A DNA stretch of 64,000 nucleotides from Sympetrum striolatum (lineage: Eukaryota > Arthropoda > Insecta > Odonata > Libellulidae). The DNA is taken from contig OX388345.1 in the NCBI GenBank assembly GCA_947579665.1, positions 34,935,849-34,999,848 on the forward strand, in the 5' to 3' direction. The number at the start of each line of letters is the position of its first letter. Within the stretch, counting starts at the first letter, position 1. Positions 58,376-64,000 of this stretch are shown piece after piece. Made by a program: the position numbers and the translations under genes. The notes under the pieces were generated by a model. The model saw nothing but the letters and a program-made list of their open reading frames with translations. It did not search any database and was not told where the DNA came from.

Positions 58376-58724
58376 GTGTTGGCTACGCCATCTGCATCAT
58401 CGATACCTACATGGGGATGTACTACAACACCATCATCGGCTGGGCCGTTTACTACCTCTTCACCTCATTCCGTTCTGAGCTGCCGTGGACCTCTTGCAAC
58501 AACTCCTGGAACACCCCCAACTGCGTGCCCATCGACCTAGATGAGCCCATTGAACAGGTCTTACCTTCATACCAACAGCTGAGTGTATTCGAAGAAGTTT
58601 GGATGGAAGGTTCAGGAGAGCATGATATGAATTCTTCCATCGGGTATAACTACGGAAACTTTTCCTTTGTAAACGTTACCATCAAAAAGAATGCTACTAC
58701 AAGTCCGGCAAAGGAATTCTTTGA
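58376..58724 (+). CDS. SerT: Serotonin transporter, internal exon (TM3 and extracellular loop 2)
   Basis: The exon begins with GT completing Gly, then Val-Gly-Tyr-Ala-Ile-Cys and the TM3 helix ending [14 protein letters not shown]. The Tyr equivalent to human Tyr176 (58423-58425) is kept; the position equivalent to human Ile172 is Met (58411-58413), as I recall for Drosophila SerT. Loop 2 carries the two Cys of the conserved disulfide with the usual spacing ([13 protein letters not shown]). It continues for roughly 58 residues to TSPAKEFF and holds five N-X-S/T sequons (NNS, NSS, NFS, NVT, NAT). Acceptor AG at 58374-58375, donor gtgagt from 58725; the exon ends with two bases (GA) of a Glu codon. 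The long acidic loop is the oddity here: it is much longer than I remember for human SERT. Confidence 0.93.
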
Positions 58725-59580
58725 GTGAGTATACCTTCCTTACAGAATAACCAACCTCTTAGACAATAAATGGGTTGCCCGTATAATATTTGTCTATAAC
58801 CCATAAGTGCGGTTGTCGACTATAGTCGAAAAATTTTTCTTTCCTCTTGAGTTCGGTTTTCGACTATAGTCCACATCCTATAAAAATCGTTAGACAATAA
58901 GAATCTTGCTGAAAATACTTTCATTGCTTTGGGACAAACTTTTTCTTTCTTTTTAAAGGAATTTTGTTTAAACATTTTGCTTATCATCAATTTTAGGGGT
59001 GAAAATGTTATAGCACTATTACGGTGATATAAGTCAAATAAAGGCACAATTTTCTTAGAAACAAAGCTGTAACGGATAAAAGGTGGAGTGCAGTTGCTTT
59101 GAGATGTTTTTCATACTTAATTGACCGCGTGGTGATTCATTTCGCCTCATCAGTAGTCCGCGATCCCTTAGATACTTGGTACTAAAAATTGGGAAGTCAT
59201 ATACTTAAGGGGCCGTAGAAAAATATCAATAAAAATTCAATTATAAATAATTTATCCCGGATTGTCTAAAGAAAAGAGGTTCCAGAGAATGTGTAGATAA
59301 TTTGTAACAATAAACGAGCCCGTATGTAAGAATAAGTCTATTATGAAATGAAAAATTTCTTTTTCAATTTTTGAAGTGCGTGGTTGCATATCCAAAAAAG
59401 GGAAAACATGAGAATTAATCGTTATCAAAAGTATAGCATGATTCAAAAATGCAAAAAAATTACCAAAATTCAGAATTTGATGTTTGATGGATATTTGACG
59501 TCTCAACTGGAATCAAAACATTTTCCCTTGACGTACTTAAAGGGTTAAAGTATATTACCAGATATTGATTATTATTTATT

Positions 59581-59617
59581 AGAGGTTTTAAATCTCCAAT
59601 ATCCGTCTTTAACACTA
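59581..59617 (+). repeat. MITE terminus fragment
   Basis: agaggttttaaatctccaat and atccgtcttta match the first 35 bases of the MITE at 60184-60417. Confidence 0.55.
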
Positions 59618-60183
59618 AAAATTATGTTATACTATAGGTGGTTTGGTTAAACTGTAGGAACACGGAATTATTTAGAGTGACTACTCTTGAAATGATTTTT
59701 TATGCGTTCAAGGATTATATTTAAGTTTCTACATCAAGTTTAGATTATAGCCTCTGGGTGTGTGAATATGTGTTAATAAAAAATCAGCCCATGGAAATGA
59801 TCGCAAAATATACGATTTGTTTAGGAAAATGAGTTGGAAAAATGTCCTTGAATTGTCTTCTACTCTAACCCACATATAACGTAATTGAAACTTAAGTATT
59901 ATCTTCTTTAGGTGACTTATGAAAAAATCAAATCTTCGCGTACTTATTTTCCTATACAATTAAGATTTTATGTACAGAAATTAGACTATTTCCGACTAAA
60001 AATACGTTGTAAAATAAAACTTAGCTTTGCCCCTCAACTTAGTTAATGGTGGTTACCCTTTCGCAAATTCAATTAACTTGGATATTACGATAAGCAGAAA
60101 TCCCTGAGAAAAATTTTGCAAACGCTATTCGACCAGAATACGAGATAAAGAAAGAAAATCTGGAATACGGCTGTTAATGAATC

Positions 60184-60417
60184 AGAGGTTTAAATCTACA
60201 ATAGCCGTCTTTGTCGCCGTTCCTCGCCTCATTCACTGGTAATCGGGGAAACCAGGATCGCCACTCTTTTTAGTAATGCCCAGTTTAGATTTCAATGTGC
60301 TATAAAATATGCAATGGTTACTTCTCAAATTCGGCAATCCTTTCCTAGTATCTCCGAATACCGGTGAATGAGTCGAGGAACACCGATGAAGACTGCTAAT
60401 GGAGAATTTAAACTTCT
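60184..60417. mobile_element. MITE with about 80-bp inverted ends
   Basis: Left arm 60184-60264 (agaggtttaaat, gccgtctttgtcg, gttcctcgcctcattcac) and right arm 60333-60417 are inverted copies with about a fifth of positions differing. The 70-bp centre is unique. It is the only complete copy of a family with single-arm copies at 8778, 56261 and 59581. No reliable target-site duplication. Confidence 0.75.
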
Positions 60418-60752
60418 AATACCAGTGTTATAAAACATTGTTCGCCTGTTCTATAGGCAAAAATAATATAAGTGAGATGTGTGGGTTGCAGTAATCCAGG
60501 GGTTGGGTCCGTTTTGTTGCCTCTTTTACAGGGGTAAACGCCTGTATAAGTTAGCCTAGCATTTTCCATAACTACAGAAATAGAATGTCAACAAAGAGTG
60601 ATGAATATAAACTAAACCAGCAAAAATTAAATATAAGAAGTTACTGCTCGTTTCGAATCAAGTAATATCGATAAAAAGCTACAAGTATTTCACACGAAGT
60701 ATTATATTATCTATTTTCGCCTTATTTCATGCTTATATACCTACTATTTCAG

Positions 60753-60891
60753 ACGAAGTGTGCTCGAGATGTACAAGTCAGACGGATTGAACCGCATGGG
60801 ACCCATCAAAGGTTCTCTTACCCTTTGTGTGTTTGCTGTCTTTATCCTTGTCTACTTCTCGCTTTGGAAAGGAGTCAAAAGTACTGGAAAG
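60753..60891 (+). CDS. SerT: Serotonin transporter, internal exon (end of EL2, TM4)
   Basis: The exon starts with A, completing the Glu codon GA|A of the previous exon, and encodes Arg-Ser-Val-Leu-Glu-Met-Tyr-Lys, MGPIKGSLTL, then the TM4 helix ending VYFSLWKGVKSTGK. FSLWKGVKSTGK is near-identical to the corresponding human and fly segments as I remember them. Acceptor AG at 60751-60752; donor gtgagt from 60892. The last codon (Lys) is complete, so the next intron is phase 0. Confidence 0.93.
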
Positions 60892-62539
60892 GTGAGTAAT
60901 GATACTCAAATAGTATCAATTTATTTACCAAATCTAATTAAAAATTATCAAAAAATTATCATATATATTTTTGAGGAATATATATCATGTATTCTATTTA
61001 GTCACACTTAATTTTAAAATCTTCATATATTCCAGCGGGGTTCTTAGAAGAGACATGATATTTTAAGAAATCTATGTGATTGTGGTAAAACCGGCAGTGT
61101 TATTTGCCTGGTTACAATGAACAAATTAAGCGGATTTATGTGATATCTTGCGCCAGAAACTGCGACCTTAGCATTCTTCGGTGAGAAGGTATCGTTAAAC
61201 AAATAAGAACTAATAGTAAAAACCCTGAAATTACCTTCAACGAATTTTCAGATAATTCAACCAAGAAAACTTCAGTAAACCCAAACGCTATTGACCAATA
61301 TTTAGAAAAGGTGTTTGAAAATTTAATTTTTAGCGAATCTAAAACTTTTCAAAAGATATGTAGACAAATTCTATGTAATTTTTGTCCATGTATCCACTAA
61401 TTTGGAAAAGTGACCACAGAAAAAAATTAGCGCTTGTGGAACAATTAAGTCATCGACGACTGTGCAGAAAGAGGAGTAAATTTGATGGAAAATTTTGGCT
61501 AAAATTAACAAAAAATGAAGCTCAAAAACAATGAGTTCAGTGCGTTCGTGAATACGTTCACTACAAGTGAATGCAATAACATCATTCAATATTTTTGAGA
61601 AAAAAATTCTATTTATAAATACTTAATTCTAATTTTTTAGTTAGGTTTTTTAAGCAGTGCTACCTAAAAAATACACTTGTAATTAATTTAGAGCTAGTAA
61701 TACGAGACGAGATGCAAGAAGGCGAACTTCATAGAATCGAGCGGGGGTGTTGAAGGCACGCCACTTGCACGACGTGCGCTCTCTATTTGGGCTGAATCTC
61801 GAAAACTACTGCTCCGATCTAATAGTTAGTAAACGAAAATTACAGGTAATATCCAATATTAAATTGATAATAAAATGAAAACAATAAAGTAATGGAAAGA
61901 CCCAGTAATCACCTGTGATGACCGAAAAAAGTCCAAAAATGTTGAAAAATGTAAACGTGATGCGGTACGTCTTTCCGCCATTAAATTTAAATAATATCTT
62001 TCACAATTTATTTTCTAACCATATGAAATAACTTTAGAGGGAGTCCCGAAAGAAATTCAAGCTTACGAAAATAAGGACCGCCCTTATGAGTATACATAGT
62101 GCAACGTTAAAAACCAAAAATATGTCATAATGCTTACATTTACTCGACTTGATTGCAAAGGCTTCTTGAAATTCCGGTTGCCTTCTCTAAGTAAGTCTGC
62201 TTCTTCTACAAAATGTTTAATGTTACCTTGGGAAAGTATAGAACTTGCTAACTACTTGGCTGTTTAGAATTTAATAAATAATCACACGACTTAGTGAATC
62301 TTACTAAACCAATGCTGTGTAAGAACTTGGATTTAGGTCTTCATCAAACGAACGTAATCTTTTAACCATCTTGAATATTTTATTTGAGAAGATTTTCTGT
62401 AGATATTATGCTCATTCATTCCTATGTGAATGTGAATCATACAAGATATTTAATATAAATTTTTAAAAGAAAATAAAGTATATATTACTGCAAGAAATTA
62501 AAAGTTTTTAAAAGGAGTTAAATTATGTTCTTAATAGAT

Positions 62540-63038
62540 ATGGTAAAGAGAGCCTATGAAAAAGCAAAAGAAATATTACTAAATGCCAAAAAATACCAAT
62601 CACATTAAGGAAGAGATTTGCAAAATGTTTCATATGGAGTGTGGTCCTGTATAGATCAGAAACTTGGACATATAGGAAACAAGAAGTAAAGTACCTGGAA
62701 AGTACTGAGATGTGGATATTCAGAAAGATGATGAGAGTGAGTTGGAAAGACGAAGTGAGGAATTTTGGAGTTTTGGAACTGATTGGAATAAAGAAATCAT
62801 GAATACCATCAAAAGAAGGAAAGCTAACTGATTGGGACACGTCATAAGGAATGATTGCCTATTACTGGGGATAATAGAAGGAAAGATAAGAGGAAATCTT
62901 AGGAAAGGAAAAACAAAGTTTGATATGCTCAGAGATTTGCAGGATGAAGGTTTATATCAGAAAATAAAGAAGAAGGCACAGAATCGAGTGGTTACAAGGT
63001 CTTCAGCAGAGACCTGTCCCAAGACAGATTTACCTTGA
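62540..63038 (+). pseudogene. LINE reverse transcriptase C-terminal relic (three frames)
   Basis: Three successive frames read MVKRAYEKAKEILLNAKK (from 62540), RFAKCFIWSVVLYRSETWT ... FRKMMRVSWKDEV (62614-62802) and IGHVIRND ... EGKIRGNLRKGKTKF ... AETCPKTD (to 63038). SETWT, RRMM-x-(I/V)SWK and IGH-V-R-D followed by EGK-x-x-G are the standard C-terminal words of many insect non-LTR retrotransposons. Two shifts and internal stops show long decay. Unlike the LINE at 54 kb no RNase H is present. Confidence 0.75.
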
Positions 63039-63399
63039 TGACTAGATACACAAATGCAGACGATAAGTGCATAAATTGTATTAGGTATAGTTCAAGATTT
63101 TTATCTCAACAAACTGTATCATTCTTCCTATTTCACTTTTACTTTATTCATCATTTGCGTATTTATCATTTCAAGCCGTTTATGATATTTTATAGGTAGA
63201 TAAAACCTAAAATTTGTGACAGGTTATAGTTAATATAATTTCTCATAATATTCCCTCCAGAGAGGTTGTTCGCATCCATGCATAATTTGAAAATCGATAT
63301 TGCATCTACTTTAAGTGCCACATTCTCTAACGCTGCAGTGACTTTAATTACAGTACAGCAAAAGCAAAACTTCTTAAATTTCCTCGCTAGAGTTTTTAT

Positions 63400-63460
63400 T
63401 TTATGACTGGTTTCGCCCGAAGATGGCCTCTGTGCCAAAACCGGTCGAAAAATAAAAACT
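63400..63460 (+). ncRNA. Degenerate hammerhead-like motif with inverted flanks
   Basis: CCGAAGA, T, GGC/GCC stem II with loop CTCTGT, AAAA in place of GAAA, palindromic ACCGGT, C, then GAAAAATAAAAAC facing gtttttatttt upstream. The layout matches the Penelope motif at 42700-42752 but two core positions are changed. Confidence 0.4.
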
Positions 63461-63568
63461 TTGGTGTGGAAATTTACGATGTTGTTCTTTTGTCAAAGTA
63501 AAAATGTCGTTCCGCGAAGTATGGCCTGAAATGATTGAATTGATTTTAATTAAACCGATTTATTTCAG

Positions 63569-63703
63569 GCTGTGTGGTTCACTGCGTTGGCGCCATACGT
63601 CGTCCTGTTCATCCTACTTGCAAGAGGAATTTCACTTCCAGGCGCCGATGAAGGGATCAGATACTACCTCACTCCTCAGTGGGACAAACTAAAAACTTCC
63701 AGG
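63569..63703 (+). CDS. SerT: Serotonin transporter, internal exon (TM5 and EL3)
   Basis: Forty-five complete codons in phase 0: AVWFTALAPYVVLFILLARG (TM5) followed by the extracellular segment ISLPGADEGIRYYLTPQW and DKLKTSR. The PGA-x-x-G-x-x-(Y/F)YL-x-P-x-W pattern is diagnostic of SLC6 monoamine transporters. Acceptor AG at 63567-63568; donor gtaagc begins at 63704 after the Arg codon AGG. Confidence 0.93.
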
Positions 63704-63810
63704 GTAAGCAATTCATTATCTTCTTCTAATTTGGGAAATAGCTTGATCTATGTTGACATTTCCCTATATTTCTGAAGAGTGAAGACTTACTTTACGTGTG
63801 CTGATTTCAG
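63704..63810 (+). other. Short SerT intron (107 bp)
   Basis: Phase-0 intron with donor gtaagc and acceptor ctgatttcag. It is the smallest intron in the window, in strong contrast with the 41-kb intron of the same gene. Confidence 0.9.
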
Positions 63811-63914
63811 GTCTGGGTCGACGCGGCTTCTCAAATTTTCTTTTCTTTGGGCCCTGGATTTGGAACCCTTCTAGCTTTATCCAGTTATAACAAATTCAAC
63901 AACAACTGTTACAG
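63811..63914 (+). CDS. SerT: Serotonin transporter, internal exon (TM6)
   Basis: Encodes [18 protein letters not shown] and the second half of TM6, ending YNKFNNNCY plus AG of an Arg codon. The residues corresponding to human Gln332 and Ser336 (chloride site), Phe335 and Phe341 (substrate/inhibitor pocket) are present at 63832-63834, 63844-63846, 63841-63843 and 63859-63861; these equivalences are from memory of the human protein. SLGPGFG is the unwound TM6 segment of the family. Donor gtaagc from 63915. TM7-TM12 are not in the window. Confidence 0.93.
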
Positions 63915-64000
63915 GTAAGCCTTCCTCAGTCGGCATTAAGTTTATTATATTTAATATGAATAATAAATATAGATAATGATACAGGGTTTCCGGGGTAAAC
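63915..64000 (+). other. SerT intron, 5' end only
   Basis: Starts with donor gtaagc directly after the TM6 exon and runs off the window. Nothing else is visible in these 86 bases. Confidence 0.85.

Larger units (their letters stand above)
58725..60752 (+). other. SerT intron between TM3/EL2 and TM4 exons
   Basis: Donor gtgagt, acceptor ctatttcag. It contains a palindromic word cgactatagtcg near 58814-58826 with a close second copy near 58859-58870, a fragment (59581-59617) and a complete copy (60184-60417) of a TIR-bearing MITE. The remainder (58870-59580, 59620-60120, 60420-60752) is AT-rich sequence in which I see no gene. Confidence 0.85.
60892..63568 (+). other. SerT intron between TM4 and TM5 exons
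   Basis: Phase-0 intron with donor gtgagt and acceptor tatttcag. It holds a degenerate LINE relic at 62540-63038 and a hammerhead-like inverted motif at 63400-63460. Bases 60900-61640 and 61850-62530 are AT-rich with no gene seen. A short GC-richer patch at about 61740-61830 ends in ctcgaaaactactgctccga, a phrase that recurs near the 5' ends of arthropod Helitrons; too little is present to classify it. Confidence 0.85.

Noticed and set aside
58797..58875. Repeated cgactatagtc palindrome as a regulatory operator
   Set aside because: Two imperfect copies in an intron with no promoter context; a tiny local duplication is enough to explain it.

Overview
This is eukaryotic, almost certainly insect, chromosomal DNA: AT-rich, with spliceosomal introns and many transposable-element remnants, and no sign of bacterial gene organisation. 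The only host protein gene I can support is the sodium/chloride-dependent serotonin transporter (SerT, SLC6 family) on the + strand. Five internal coding exons are visible (16997-17131, 58376-58724, 60753-60891, 63569-63703, 63811-63914). They encode TM2 to TM6 with canonical GT/AG splice sites and compatible phases throughout. The first exon (N-terminus, TM1) and the last exons (TM7 onward) lie outside the window. I cannot name the insect order from this sequence.

Layout. 1-16996 is the end of an intron upstream of the TM2 exon. It opens with a foldback-type element (about 361-8625) split by two head-to-tail non-autonomous Helitrons (601-4534 and 4535-8488). A short inverted-repeat element, a 77-bp Tc1/mariner-like MITE nested in a 440-bp interspersed repeat, and a deletion derivative of a pogo/Tigger-like transposon follow. 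17132-58375 is a 41-kb intron. It contains a well-folded tRNA-Leu(UAG) that may be a SINE head, a tRNA-Arg(ACG), several SINE-like pieces, a foldback element with hammerhead-like cores, a PIF/Harbinger-like MITE with a TTA duplication, a Penelope-like element with a GIY-YIG nuclease reading frame, a 5'-truncated RNase H-bearing LINE flanked by a 13-bp target-site duplication, and a second Penelope fragment just before the next exon. 58725-64000 has compact exons plus another MITE and a three-frame LINE relic.

The most unusual theme is a scattered set of hammerhead-ribozyme-like motifs. Each has a CTGANGA-type core, usually a hairpin, then GAAA and a tiny palindromic stem III. They occur in or near Penelope-like and foldback sequences; the one at 42700-42752 has the most convincing complete fold. 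Other notable points are the tandem Helitron junction, transposon-in-transposon nesting with sequence-visible empty sites, and a SerT second extracellular loop that is longer and richer in N-glycosylation sequons than I remember for mammalian SERT. No ordinary protein gene other than SerT is supported; nearly all other open frames look like chance or transposon debris.
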